A DNA stretch of 64,000 bases from Bolinopsis microptera. Taxonomy: Eukaryota; Ctenophora; Tentaculata; Lobata; Bolinopsidae. The notes beneath the pieces were generated by a model. It was not told the DNA's origin. It did not search any database and worked only from the letters and a program-made list of their open reading frames with translations. The position numbers and the translations under genes were made by a program. Positions 50,661-60,106 of this stretch are shown piece by piece. The first letter of the stretch is position 1; each line of letters starts with the position of its first letter. Location of the stretch: NCBI RefSeq assembly GCF_026151205.1, contig NC_087079.1, forward strand, positions 248,001-312,000, written 5' to 3'.

Positions 50661-51340
50661 ATACAAAATGAAACGACCGGTTGAGTCAGACAAATGTTTC
50701 AATGATCAATGGATCACAACTTATATATATATAATAAATAATAATAATAAATTAATGTTATTTTTATACAGCACCAAAAGGTTAAATAATTTAAATTTAA
50801 CCCTTATGCACAGCTGTAAATGATACTTAAATTAACGAGAGTGTGCATCTTTGCCTTAGACGGAGGTGGAACAAGAAACTGTTCAGAAAACAGGCGATAA
50901 AAACTGTAAAATATAACGTGACTAAATAAGGCAGATGCACCTAACAAGCAGATATCCAAGAAGGGTTAGCAGGTTTTCTAACAGAGGACTAGAAGAAAGG
51001 ATAATGACTACAAGAAATCGCAGTATGAAACTCAACAGCCTAACAAATTTAAAAATCGGGGTTATAAAAATGAAATTCCCTGATATATTAAAAATTCTAT
51101 AAAAACTCAATAAAAATTCCTTAAAAAATCCATAGAAATTCTATAGATTCCAAATATACAAACAATCTGAAGTTTCCAATATACAATGAAAATTGATTGA
51201 AGAAGTTAACTGCAGAACAGTAACTGATGATAAAGATTATAACTGAAAATCCAATACAGTCATACCAAACAATCTGGGCAACATAAAAGTAGAGACAGTA
51301 AAAAAGAGAAGAAAAAGATGCTCTAGTACTTGAGACAAAA
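50661..51340. other. AT-rich spacer with partial hammerhead-flank motif
   Basis: AAAATGAAACGACCGGTTGA and GTCAGACAAATGTTTCAATG at 50665-50704 repeat the motif at 51345-51385. TGGATCACAACTTATATATA (about 50710) also occurs at 35073, just outside the left end of the PLE. The rest shows nothing recognisable. Confidence 0.45.
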
Positions 51341-51365
51341 TACAAAATGAAACGACCGGTTGAGT

Positions 51366-51420
51366 CAGACAAATGTTTCAATCATGATACAAAACCATGA
51401 TATCATCAGTGACAACTGAG
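51366..51420 (-). ncRNA. Candidate hammerhead ribozyme (minus strand)
   Basis: The minus strand reads CTGATGA (51409-51403), a hairpin ATCATGGT...ATCATGAT, GAAAC (51379-51375), a short loop and GTC (51370-51368). Flanks GTTGTCA and TGACTCAAC can pair as stem I with a two-base bulge. This is the type I order with minimal stem III reported in PLEs. A U-U mismatch at the base of stem II weakens it. Confidence 0.5.
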
Positions 51421-51447
51421 GTATAGGAACTAAAATTAAGGAAAAAT

Positions 51448-51771
51448 GAGGAGCACCACTACATCGGAATGACGGAGGGCACATTCAAGGACCGGTACAA
51501 TGGGCACACGTCATCATTTCGCCTGGAGCGGTACCGAAATAGAACCAAACTGTCGGAGAAGATCTGGTCCTTCAAAGACCGTGGGTTAGAATTCAGGATC
51601 GAATGGAAAATAATCAGACGTGGACACGGATACAGAGCCGGCCAGAACAGCTGCGATCTGTGCACGTCTGAGAAATTAGAAATCTTACTTCGATCCTCTG
51701 ACCCACACTTACTTAACTCCAGGACGGAAATCCTTACAAAATGCCGCCATAAACGGAAATTCCTTTTATAA
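51448..51771 (+). pseudogene. GIY-YIG endonuclease fragment
   Basis: The frame enters as HHYIGMTEGTFKDRYNGHTSSF, the YIG strand with the R..GH helix of a GIY-YIG nuclease; the GIY strand upstream is missing. It continues KLSEKIWSFKDRG, C..C (CDLC), EKLEIL, LLNSRTEILTKCRHKRKF and stops. It belongs to a different retroelement family from the PLE copies at 20, 30 and 35 kb. No RT is attached. Confidence 0.7.
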
Positions 51772-51868
51772 TCTAATGACTCATATATCTAACCCCTAGT
51801 ATTGTTTCACGAGTGAATGTTTATGTTAATTTGTAGCTTTGTAATTTTAATTTTAGTTCCTATACCTC

Positions 51869-51928
51869 AGTTGTCACTGATGATATCATGGTTTTGTATG
51901 ATGATTGAAACATTTGTCTGATTCAACC
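51869..51928 (+). ncRNA. Candidate hammerhead ribozyme (plus strand)
   Basis: CTGATGA at 51877-51883, stem II about 51884-51906, GAAAC at 51907-51911, loop ATTT, GTC at 51916-51918. GTTG/TCA upstream pairs with TGA..CAAC downstream. It is the inverted twin of 51366-51420, with two differences in stem II and stem I. Confidence 0.5.
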
Positions 51929-51945
51929 GGTCGTTTCATTTTGTA

Positions 51946-52130
51946 TCTAGCTCTCGGCTTGCCGATTGAGCACTGTAAGCAGACGAAGCCACCCACAATT
52001 TATATATATATATATATATATTATTCGCAATAATAAATTGTGCAGGTATTTGCATCCGTTCATGTTTACATCAATATCATGATTACATCATTTGTCATAT
52101 AAAAAAATTTGATTGACAACGCCAGACGGT
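51946..52130. other. Spacer with (TA)n and short palindrome
   Basis: ACAATTTATATATATA and TAATAAATTGTG pair around a (TA)n run. Nothing else was recognised. Confidence 0.4.
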
Positions 52131-52358
52131 ATAAATCTTTATTCCACTGGGAAGTATGAATAGGGTTATTTTTTGGGGATGCTTTTTGAATTTATTTGAA
52201 ATTTTTTAATAAAGTTGTAGTTAATTATTTATTGATTTTGGTGGTAAGATATTTATATTTTTCCATATATATATTCCATGATAGTGATTTGATACTTTGT
52301 AGATGGTAGACATGTGTGATGATGTTATGTCATAATTTTTACTTACTTACTTACTTAC
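52131..52358 (+). mobile_element. 3' end fragment of the CR1-like LINE found at 55-59 kb
   Basis: ATAAATCTTTATTCCACTGG matches 59073-59092 at the end of that LINE's ORF2. GTGATGATGTTATGTCATAA and the (TTAC)n tail also match. It is a severely 5'-truncated copy; frame irrelevant. Confidence 0.82.
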
Positions 52359-52361
52359 GCG

Positions 52362-52915
52362 CGATGTCAACCCTTTCAGATCGTTGCCTTGCAAATTAAC
52401 AAAGTAACGATCTCGTCGATGCGAAGTAAAATAATGATTTGCGCGGCGTGTTGAAGCGGCGAAGTCCTCCAAAAAATATAACATTTTAAAATTCATTTCT
52501 CTAAATAGTACCAAACAGGGTGCCAACATTTGGCGGAATGACAGGCTGAACGCCACCCAGTAACGTGATACAACGCGATGCACTATTGAGATGCGCCGCG
52601 CATTGGATAATATGCTACAGCATACCTCGACTGCATGCATTTGGCATTATGTTTAAAAAAATCATAAGCAAAGAAAATAGGAGCTGGAACAAATCAGTAA
52701 TGTCAAGTGACTGATTTAATTCGCTTAGCAGTTATAATGAGTGATTCTTATCTTAAATAATATTTTTCAAAAGATAAATCATGTACACTATTTTGGAGGA
52801 CTTTGCCGCTTCGACGCGCCGCGCAAACTAGCATTCTTGCTTGTGCTTCGCATCGACAAGATCGTTGCATGCTCTGCTTCGCAAAGCAACGATCTGGAAG
52901 GATTAACATCATCAA
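52362..52915. mobile_element. ~0.55-kb foldback repeat (GATGT-AACCCTT...GATCGTTGC)
   Basis: GATGTCAACCCTTTCAGATC at the left is inverted at the right as GATCTGGAAGGATTAACATC. GCGCGGCGTG, GAAGCGGCGAAGTCCTCCAAAA and their complements continue the arms for about 120 bp. It lies directly behind the LINE tail. No ORF or clear TSD. Confidence 0.65.
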
Positions 52916-53332
52916 TCAAACACAATTTTAAATAAAAAATAGACAATAGAGACATCATAAAAGAATGTTAATATAATGTTTTATCATGGTTGTCAGTTTT
53001 CGACAAATGATGGTTCTACCTTTCATCCCTGTTCATATGTGTTTCATTGAAATTATTGTTGCTTGTAAGGAATCCTATTTTGAATCACCATGGCGAATCA
53101 CATAATCCGTAATCGAGAATATGTTTAGTATCTGGAATCGAGTGCTATTATCTGAGAGCCCAGAAGGCTATAAGTAAATTGATTTACCTTCATCGATCGA
53201 TAGAATCAAGAATGTTATCGTAGCTTGACCATAAATGTTTTCGGATCGGTTTTGATGCCCATTCATATCCCATATAATCCCATATAATATATTATAGAAA
53301 ATCGATTTCATCGCTTCTATCATTTGCCATTC
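52916..53332. other. Spacer, nothing recognised
   Basis: AT-rich sequence leading to the RLE-type LINE. Its end AAGAAAACAACAAATTTTT is the left target duplication of that element. Confidence 0.5.
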
Positions 53333-53351
53333 AAGAAAACAACAAATTTTT

Positions 53352-55015
53352 CAAGAAAGTGTGATGTGTCCCGAGCTGTATAAATATCTTGTTAATACCT
53401 ACAGAAAAGCAGCAAAACTGTGCATACCAAACTCCAAGGGATTGTTTATTCTATCCCAAGAAGGTACTACTCAGGGGGATAACTGTGCTTCTGCATTTTA
53501 CTCCTGTAGCCTGATGCCCCTTATGGACAAACTCCCCACAGAGCCACCAGATATCTCTCCCGTGGTCTGTGAGAACACGAAACCTCCCCAGAAGCCTCCA
53601 GAGGAGAACAATAAGATTGAGACACCGCCAGATACAACTCCAGATAGGACTCCGGAGGTAAATAAGCCCTCCAACAAAGCTGCTAAACACATATGGTTTG
53701 CAGATGATTCTGGAGCAGCAGGAAGGCTTAAAGCCCTGAAGATTTGGTGGGATACCGTACAGGCATCTGGCCCCGTTTATGGCTATTTTCCCAAACCTTC
53801 CAAGACCTGGCTTATAGTTAAAGAGGAGTATCAAGAGGAAGCCAAGTCTCTCTTCCCCGACCTTAACATCACCACTGAAGGTTGTCGTTACCTGGGTTCT
53901 TTTATTGGTACAGAGTCTGGAAAGAATAAGTTTATCCAAGCCAAATGTGTTGAATGGATAGAAGAGATCGAGGGATTGGCATCAATTGCACAGCATGAGC
54001 CACACCTTGCTTACGCCGCTTTTGTTTACGGCTCCTCCCGCAGATGGTCTTTCCTGATGAGGACCACCCCTGACATTGCAGTGAACTTACAGCCCATCGA
54101 GGACAAGATCAGGAATTTGCTCATTCCCAACATGACAGGACACACAATTAGGTCCAACTTTGAGCGCAGCCTGTTCTCCCTCCCAGCCAAGTTAGGTGGA
54201 CTAGCTATCATCAATCCAGTAGAAATTGCTGATAATGAGTACAAGAACTCACTCATGGCTAACCAGCAGCTTACAGACCAAATCCTGAAGCAACACACCA
54301 CTCTCAATACCAACAGAGAGGCTGGGAAAGCAGTCAAGTCTGCCATTAGCATGTCTAATGCCAAGAGGTATGAGTCACTAAAAAACCAGCTGATGAACGA
54401 TCTTCCACCTTCGATCAGTGAGAAGATCCCACATGCATGTGAAAAAGGTGCATCAAGCTGGCTGACCGGACTTCCCTATGAGAAGTACGGCTTTGTCTTG
54501 AACAAGCGAGGGTTCAAAGACGCGATAGCATTGAGATATGCTCTACCCATTGCCAACATAGCCAAGAAATGCATTTGTGGCAAAGATAACACCTACAACC
54601 ACATACTTATTTGCAAGAAAGGAGGCTTTGTCAACAGCAGACACAACCGACTGAGAGACACTGTTGCAAGCATTCTGGAAAAAATCTGTAATGAGGTTGT
54701 TGTAGAGCCCACACTCCAGCCATGCACTGGAGAAAGCCTTCGCCCTGGTACCATCCTGGATGATGGGGCAAGGCTCGACATAGCAGCTAGAGGTTTGTGG
54801 TCACCAATGGAGATGGCATTTTTTGATATCAGGGTTTTACACCCCGGAGCCAAATCCAACGCTAATCACAACACCCCAGCAAAGATGTACAGCAAGCATG
54901 AGAGAGAGAAAGAAAGGAAATATGGAGACCGCTGTGTACAAATTGAAAAAGGAACCTGCAATGGCCTTGTATTCTCGACCACCGGAGGTATGGGCCCACA
55001 GGCTACCATGTTGTA
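53352..55015 (+). CDS. RLE-type LINE protein: RT C-terminal part, CCHC motif and restriction-like endonuclease (interrupted)
   Basis: The frame opens at the truncation. RT block B is QEGTTQGDNCASAFYS; the catalytic block is WFADD (FADD at 53697-53708) followed by WWDTVQASGPVYGYFPKPSKTWL. Downstream is the cysteine motif C-I-C...NHILIC, placed as in R2/R4/NeSL-type elements just before a restriction-like endonuclease: RHNRLRD, ARLDIAARGLW and FFDIRVLHPG, then LVFSTTGGMGPQA. An acidic/proline insert (PPEEN...PDTTPDRTPE) sits between blocks B and C. The stop comes from the inserted LINE; at 59282 the frame resumes as KRVATLLAAKTSQ. Clade within RLE elements is not decided. Confidence 0.8.
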
Positions 55016-55016
55016 G

Positions 55017-55054
55017 TAATACTTTCAACACTACTATATAACAAATAATTTGAG
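55017..55054 (+). other. Candidate captured spliced leader at LINE 5' end (38 nt)
   Basis: The 38 bases lie exactly between the broken host frame (ends TTGTA) and GTATGACACG, so the ORF1 ATG follows after only two bases. The sharp host junction shows the block belongs to the inserted LINE copy. Identical to 43202-43239. Confidence 0.65.
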
Positions 55055-55056
55055 GT

Positions 55057-56028
55057 ATGACACGAGGAGATACGAAACGAACACGAAATGTCAAGAAAAG
55101 TCCAGAGAAAACTGGTGCTACAGCAGAAAAGGATGTAACTGAAGATGAAGAAAATCGTAGTTGTGAATGCAGAAGGTATATTGAAGAGGAGTTTTCATTA
55201 GCTTGTGCATCCTGTGATATGTACTGGCATTATTGCTGTGTTGGACTGACAGGTCTGACACAAGAAGAAGGCGACCGTCTGTCTAACTGGCGTTGTCAAA
55301 ATTGTTTCATATCACCTTACATTAAAAGCAACAGGACTCAGACCTCAAACCCTGATAATGAAGAAACAAAAACACTACGGAATGTTATTAGGCAGGAACT
55401 TGAGGTCCTTACACCTTGTATCAGAGGGGTGGTTGAAAATGCAGTAAAAGATAACATTCCAACTAACTTCGAGTCTGAAAAACCTAAAGAAATCACAAAA
55501 ATAGTAAACCAGGCTTTCCAATCCTGGGCAGATGTGACTGCAAATAGTCAGAAGAAAGTTATGGAAGAAATGAGCCAACAGCAAGCTTCACAAAGTGTTA
55601 TCAGTAAAGTTCAGACAAAGATGCACACTGATGAATATGAGCGAAATTTAAGAAAGCTCAATCTGTGTGTTTTGAATGTTCCAGAGAGCAAGAAAGCTGA
55701 CACCAAGCTACGCCAGGAAGAGGACTCAAAGTTCTGCAAGGAGACACTAAAGATTGAAAAAAGGGACTTTATCAGTTGCCATCGTGCAGGTAAAGTGGAT
55801 CCAGATAAGCTAGACTCCTGTCGGCCATTGATCATCCAGACAGCTGACATGGAGTCAGTTAATTATTATTCCAACCATGGCAAGGGCTGGAAAGAGTCAT
55901 CATACTGGATAAATATGGATCTCTGCAGAGCAGACCGAGAGATCCGTTTTTTAGCCAGAGAAGAGAGGAAGAAGAGGCGGGAAGAAGCAGAGAAGAAAAA
56001 GACAGAGAAGAAGGTGGAGAAGAAATAA
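55057..56028 (+). CDS. CR1-like LINE ORF1: PHD finger, coiled coil, RRM-like C-terminal domain
   Basis: 323 residues. C4HC3 finger at 36-83 (C36, C38, C50, C53, H58, C61, C80, C83) related to that of the other LINE's ORF1. A helical region about 100-190 follows, then LRKLNLCVLNVPESKK, FISCHRAGKVD, RPLIIQT and YWINMDLCRADRE, typical of LINE ORF1 RNA-binding C-terminal domains. The tail is highly basic (KKRREEAEKKKTEKK). There is no AlkB or SGNH domain, unlike 43376-45604. ORF2 begins 29 bases after its stop. Confidence 0.82.
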   Translation: MTRGDTKRTRNVKKSPEKTGATAEKDVTEDEENRSCECRRYIEEEFSLACASCDMYWHYCCVGLTGLTQEEGDRLSNWRCQNCFISPYIKSNRTQTSNPDNEETKTLRNVIRQELEVLTPCIRGVVENAVKDNIPTNFESEKPKEITKIVNQAFQSWADVTANSQKKVMEEMSQQQASQSVISKVQTKMHTDEYERNLRKLNLCVLNVPESKKADTKLRQEEDSKFCKETLKIEKRDFISCHRAGKVDPDKLDSCRPLIIQTADMESVNYYSNHGKGWKESSYWINMDLCRADREIRFLAREERKKRREEAEKKKTEKKVEKK

Positions 56029-56057
56029 ATAGCATTCACAAAGAATGTAGTCAGCCC

Positions 56058-59000
56058 ATGAATATTTTTTATACTAATGCTAATGGACTATTTAATAAAA
56101 TTGATGAACTAAAATGTATTCTATCAGTTTATAAATCCATTCATGTAATCTGCATTACAGAAACTCATTTTAATAGTGATATTTTAGATGCTGAAATTTT
56201 TATTGAAGGTTTTAGTATGTTTAGAAAGGACAGAGATTTTAAAATCGATAACTCCACTAGCAACATAAGTGGAGGTGGAGGTTCTATTATTTATATCAAA
56301 AACAGTTGTAATGCTTCATTAGTGAGCTCATTTTTAAAAGCACCAGATTCTTTAGCTATCAATGTCAATACCTCTGGTGGATTGATTAGTATTTGTTGTA
56401 TTTATAGGTCTACTTCTTTAAATTTAGAACAGAACAATATGTTATTATCTTGCATCAAGAACATATCTAGTGAAAAGAATGTTTTTGAAACTATTATTAT
56501 AGGAGATTTTAACCTACCTAATGTATCTTGGGAAACTGGTAGTGTAAATAGTGGTATTTCTAGTAAGAATCAGGTTTTAATGATTCAACAAAAGTATATT
56601 GATTTATTTAATGACAGTGGTTTGATGTGGTACTTTACTAACGAAACAACCAGAAGACGGCTTGTGAAAGATACTCTCCAGGAGAGTCTTCTTGATCAGG
56701 TTTTGTATACAAATGATGCTCTTGTCAACGGTTGTAAGATCGTTTCTCCGCTTGGCAAGAGTGATCATGTTGGGATACTTGTCGAACTGGTCGTTTCGCC
56801 CAACACTAACAAAAGTCCCAAACAAAAGATTTTGAAGCCTATTTGGGGTAAGATTTCCTCAGAGGAGTTATTTAACTTTAGTAAGAATAATATTGACTGG
56901 GATTATAGTTGTACAAATAATGTCCAAGATATGTGGGTTGAACTACATGGTAAATTGGAGTCTGTTGCTGCAGCTGTCCCAGCTGCTTCGGTTTATCTCG
57001 ACAACAGACCTGTCAAGTTGCCATGGAGTACAACTTCACTTAAAAGAATGAGGAAGAACAAGGACAAAGCGTGGGCTGAATTTGATATTAATCCTTCGAT
57101 TATTAACTTGAGCTGTGCAAATAGCAAGCAGCATATTTTTGAGGTGGCAGAGGTTAAAGCTAAAGTAAATTATGAAAAGAAGATTACATCTAATTTAAAA
57201 CAGAATTGTAAATCTTTTTACTCGTATTTGCGTAATAAACGACAAGTGAAATCAAGTGTTGTTTCTTTAGATAGAGGAGATGGTACACGCACAGATAGTT
57301 CATCTGAGTCAGCTGAGGTACTTGCTAGTGCCTTTAGTTCTGTGTTTGTGCGTGAACCACCTGGCCCTCTCCCTAAAAATGAGAGTTTAAGTTATAACAA
57401 AGAGGTTATTGATGATATGGAAATTAACAGTTCTGATATCAAGAAGCAGCTTTTAAAGCTTAATGTTTTTAAGAGTTCGGGTCCAGATGGCGTTCATCCA
57501 AAGTTGTTGAAATCCTTAGCATACGATGAAATGTTTGTTGAAGCTGTTACTAAATTATTTGTTAAATGTTCAGAAACAGGAGTTCTGCCTGACATTTGGA
57601 AGACAGCATCTGTTGTAGCATTGTTTAAAAAGGGTGTTAAATCTGATCCCTTAAATTATAGACCTGTCTCATTAACTTGTATTTTGTGCAAAGTGTATGA
57701 AAAGTTAGTGAGGGCACATTTATTAACATTTTTAGAAGAACGAATTTCAAAGCATCAGCATGGATTTTTGAAGGGTAAATCTTGTCTATCTAATCTTTTA
57801 GAGACATTTGATAATATTCTTGATATTTTAGACGAAGGTGCTCCTGTCGATCTTTTGTATTTTGATTTTAGTAAGGCCTTTGACACAGTCCCCCACTTTA
57901 GACTTCTATCTAAATTGGAGGGGTTTGGGGTCAAGGGAAAAGTTCTAGATGTTATAAAAGACTTTCTGACAGACAGAACCATGAGGGTTTGTGTAGAAGG
58001 ACAATGGTCTGAGGTGAAACACGTGTTATCTGGTGTTCCCCAGGGGTCAGTATTGGGTCCTTTGTTATTTATTCTTTATATAAACGATTTACCTGACAAT
58101 GTTAAAAATAAGATTAAATTATTTGCAGATGATCTCAAGTTAGTTTGTAATGCAGCTAACCATGGAAGTGTATCTGATGATATTTTAGAACTCGAAATTT
58201 GGGAGAGTTTTTGGCACTTAAACTTCAATCCTGCCAAGTGTAAAGTAGTTCATATTAATCTGAATAATAATCCTAACTCGAATTATATTGTAAATGGAGT
58301 GGAACTAGAAGTATCTGCACAGGAAAAAGATTTGGGGGTTATTACCCATAGCTCCTTGCTTTGGAATGAACAGATAAAAGCATGTATTTCTAAAGCAAAT
58401 CGTATGATCTGCTGGATTGTAAGGAACTTAGTTATTAGAGAAAAGGTTGTAATGATATCTATTTATAAAGCTTTGATAAGACCTCATCTTGAGTATTGTG
58501 TCCAATTGTGGAATCCAGTTGCGGCTCATGGAAGTTGGGGGACTGTTTTGGAGCTGGAGAGCGTCCAGAGGCGGTTTACCCGTCTTATTGATGAGGTGGG
58601 TACTCTTCCATACAGCCGTAGACTGGATATACTCAATTTGACAACGCTGGCAGAGCGGCGAATACGTGGGGACCTTATTGAAGCTTTTAAAGTAACTAGT
58701 GGTTTGACTGAATATGGATCGGGTTTGTTCAGAATGAGCAGATCTGGTCTTAATTTAGTTTCAACCAATAGATGTAGTAAGAGTGTAACTAAAGTCAGGA
58801 ATATTCAGTCTTCTTTTCTTCCGGAGCGAGTCATTCCTTATTGGAACAAACTCCCTTCAGATGTCAAGAACTGCTCGACAGTTTTAAGCTTTAAAGTTAG
58901 ATTGGAAGGATTTAAGAAAGAAATGATTTCTAAAAACAGTGTAAATGATTCTTATTTTTGGACTGTTTCGAATGAAGTTTTAGGGAAAATTGAAGGACCA

Positions 59001-59102
59001 AGTTATTTAAGCAATAAGGAGAGACATAATGAATATCTTTGGTTTCATCCTTTTGTGGCAAAGAAGCGTTTTATAAATCTTTATTCCACTGGGAAGTATT
59101 AA
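56058..59102 (+). CDS. CR1-like LINE ORF2: EEP endonuclease and reverse transcriptase
   Basis: 1014 residues from ATGAATATT. The endonuclease starts at once: IFYTNANGLFNKIDEL, ITETHF, CCIYRSTS, IGDFNLPNVSWE and SDHVGI. RT: SGPDGVHPKLLK, NYRPVSLTCILCKVYEK, QHGFLKGKSC, YFDFSKAFDTVPH, LSGVPQGSVLGPLLF and FADD at 58122-58133, then KDLGVITHSSLLW. C-terminal domain LIRPHLEYCVQLWNP and LESVQRRFTRLI. All blocks are intact and the ORF is open, so the copy may be active. Confidence 0.9.
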   Translation: MNIFYTNANGLFNKIDELKCILSVYKSIHVICITETHFNSDILDAEIFIEGFSMFRKDRDFKIDNSTSNISGGGGSIIYIKNSCNASLVSSFLKAPDSLAINVNTSGGLISICCIYRSTSLNLEQNNMLLSCIKNISSEKNVFETIIIGDFNLPNVSWETGSVNSGISSKNQVLMIQQKYIDLFNDSGLMWYFTNETTRRRLVKDTLQESLLDQVLYTNDALVNGCKIVSPLGKSDHVGILVELVVSPNTNKSPKQKILKPIWGKISSEELFNFSKNNIDWDYSCTNNVQDMWVELHGKLESVAAAVPAASVYLDNRPVKLPWSTTSLKRMRKNKDKAWAEFDINPSIINLSCANSKQHIFEVAEVKAKVNYEKKITSNLKQNCKSFYSYLRNKRQVKSSVVSLDRGDGTRTDSSSESAEVLASAFSSVFVREPPGPLPKNESLSYNKEVIDDMEINSSDIKKQLLKLNVFKSSGPDGVHPKLLKSLAYDEMFVEAVTKLFVKCSETGVLPDIWKTASVVALFKKGVKSDPLNYRPVSLTCILCKVYEKLVRAHLLTFLEERISKHQHGFLKGKSCLSNLLETFDNILDILDEGAPVDLLYFDFSKAFDTVPHFRLLSKLEGFGVKGKVLDVIKDFLTDRTMRVCVEGQWSEVKHVLSGVPQGSVLGPLLFILYINDLPDNVKNKIKLFADDLKLVCNAANHGSVSDDILELEIWESFWHLNFNPAKCKVVHINLNNNPNSNYIVNGVELEVSAQEKDLGVITHSSLLWNEQIKACISKANRMICWIVRNLVIREKVVMISIYKALIRPHLEYCVQLWNPVAAHGSWGTVLELESVQRRFTRLIDEVGTLPYSRRLDILNLTTLAERRIRGDLIEAFKVTSGLTEYGSGLFRMSRSGLNLVSTNRCSKSVTKVRNIQSSFLPERVIPYWNKLPSDVKNCSTVLSFKVRLEGFKKEMISKNSVNDSYFWTVSNEVLGKIEGPSYLSNKERHNEYLWFHPFVAKKRFINLYSTGKY

Positions 59103-59281
59103 TGAATTGTTTATAGATAATGTATTAGATTTTATTAGTTAAAATTGAATTTATTAAATTATTAATGTTGATGGAAAAGTATATTTATTTAAAGTATTTT
59201 TCTATTTAGTGCAATGTTATTTTGTAGACACTTGTGATGATGTTATGTCATAATCTTTACTTACTTACTTACTTACTTCCT

Positions 59282-59563
59282 TAAACGAGTAGCAACACTT
59301 CTGGCAGCCAAGACCAGCCAGGACAAAAGCCTCATTATGGCAAACCTAAGACGTCGTTTGAGGTTTGAGCTACTTAAGACAGTATTGCTTGCAGTGAGAG
59401 GACACAGAGGACGGTATTATGAGAAAGCAATACCTGTTGACGAACTGGACCTAAATCTTGCACACACCACCAACGATGAAGACAGGGGTGATGATGTTGA
59501 TGATGAAGATAATGAAGTTGATGATGAGGCTGAGAATGTAGAGGAAGAGGTTTCAGAAGAGTG
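59282..59563 (+). CDS. RLE-type LINE protein, C-terminal remainder
   Basis: Continuation after the CR1-like insert: TTGTA at 55011-55015 joined to TAAACGAG gives LYKRVATLLAAKTSQ in frame. Arg-rich MANLRRRLRFELLKT is typical of the end of this protein family, then an acidic tail (DEDRGDDVDDEDNEVDDE). The ATG at 59337 is internal. Confidence 0.75.
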
Positions 59564-59690
59564 AGCTGAAAAGAAGACAAGTTTCTATTCTAATTTATTG
59601 ATTATTATATTTATTGAAATAAACATAAAATATCCATTACTCCAGGAGTGATGACAGGATATATAAAAAAAAAGAAAACAACAAATTTTT

Positions 59691-60012
59691 ATTTAAATCA
59701 ATTATAGCAACAATTTGAAAAACTTTAAAGCTCTTCTATTACCATGGAATATACTACGGGTATGGTGACTTGGGCTATTGAGTTGTTAAGTAGATTAAGA
59801 TTAGTAAACCTGCACTTGCATTGTATATTTTATAAAAACTAGAAATTAGGCTTCACGGTAAAATGGAGAAGCAGGCTGATCTTGGAGAGAGCAGACCGTA
59901 AAGTTTACGCACCCACCAGGGCTACCTACCTACCCCAGTTGTTCTTTTTGGTTCATCAGCTTGTATTGTTATATTTATGGACCCCAAGTCACCACACTAA
60001 GAAGGAGTATGT
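59691..60012. other. Spacer, nothing recognised
   Basis: AT-rich sequence between two LINE loci, with no supported gene or repeat. Confidence 0.5.
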
Positions 60013-60106
60013 AAAAAAAAATATATATAATAATAAGTTAAGTTATTATCATCATATCTGTTTAAAACAGTAAAAGTCAAGTTGAGGATTGACTTTCCTA
60101 GTTAAT

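Larger units (their letters stand above)
51341..51945 (+). mobile_element. GIY-YIG retroelement fragment between ~90-bp inverted repeats
   Basis: The segment 51345-51440 is repeated inverted at 51850-51945 (CCTATACCTCAGTTGTCACT, GATATCATGGTTTTGTAT, AACCGGTCGTTTCATTTTGT). Between them is a GIY-YIG coding fragment. The inverted repeats each contain a hammerhead-like core. The upstream half of the domain is missing. Confidence 0.65.
55016..59281 (+). mobile_element. Full-length CR1-like LINE with (TTAC)n tail and SL-like 5' end
   Basis: Inserted in the RLE-type LINE with at most TA duplicated. The 5' end is the 38-nt block also found at 43202-43239; ORF1 55057-56028, ORF2 56058-59102, 3' UTR about 120 nt, then (TTAC)n. 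A truncated 3' copy is at 52131-52358. Both ORFs are intact. Confidence 0.88.
53352..59671 (+). mobile_element. RLE-type non-LTR retrotransposon, 5'-truncated, 19-bp TSD, split by a CR1-like LINE
   Basis: AAGAAAACAACAAATTTTT occurs at 53333-53351 and 59672-59690, a 19-bp target duplication bracketing the whole composite. Its coding sequence occupies 53352-55015 and 59282-59563, and its 3' end has AATAAA-type words then A-rich GGATATATAAAAAAAA. The internal CR1-like LINE is later. Confidence 0.85.
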
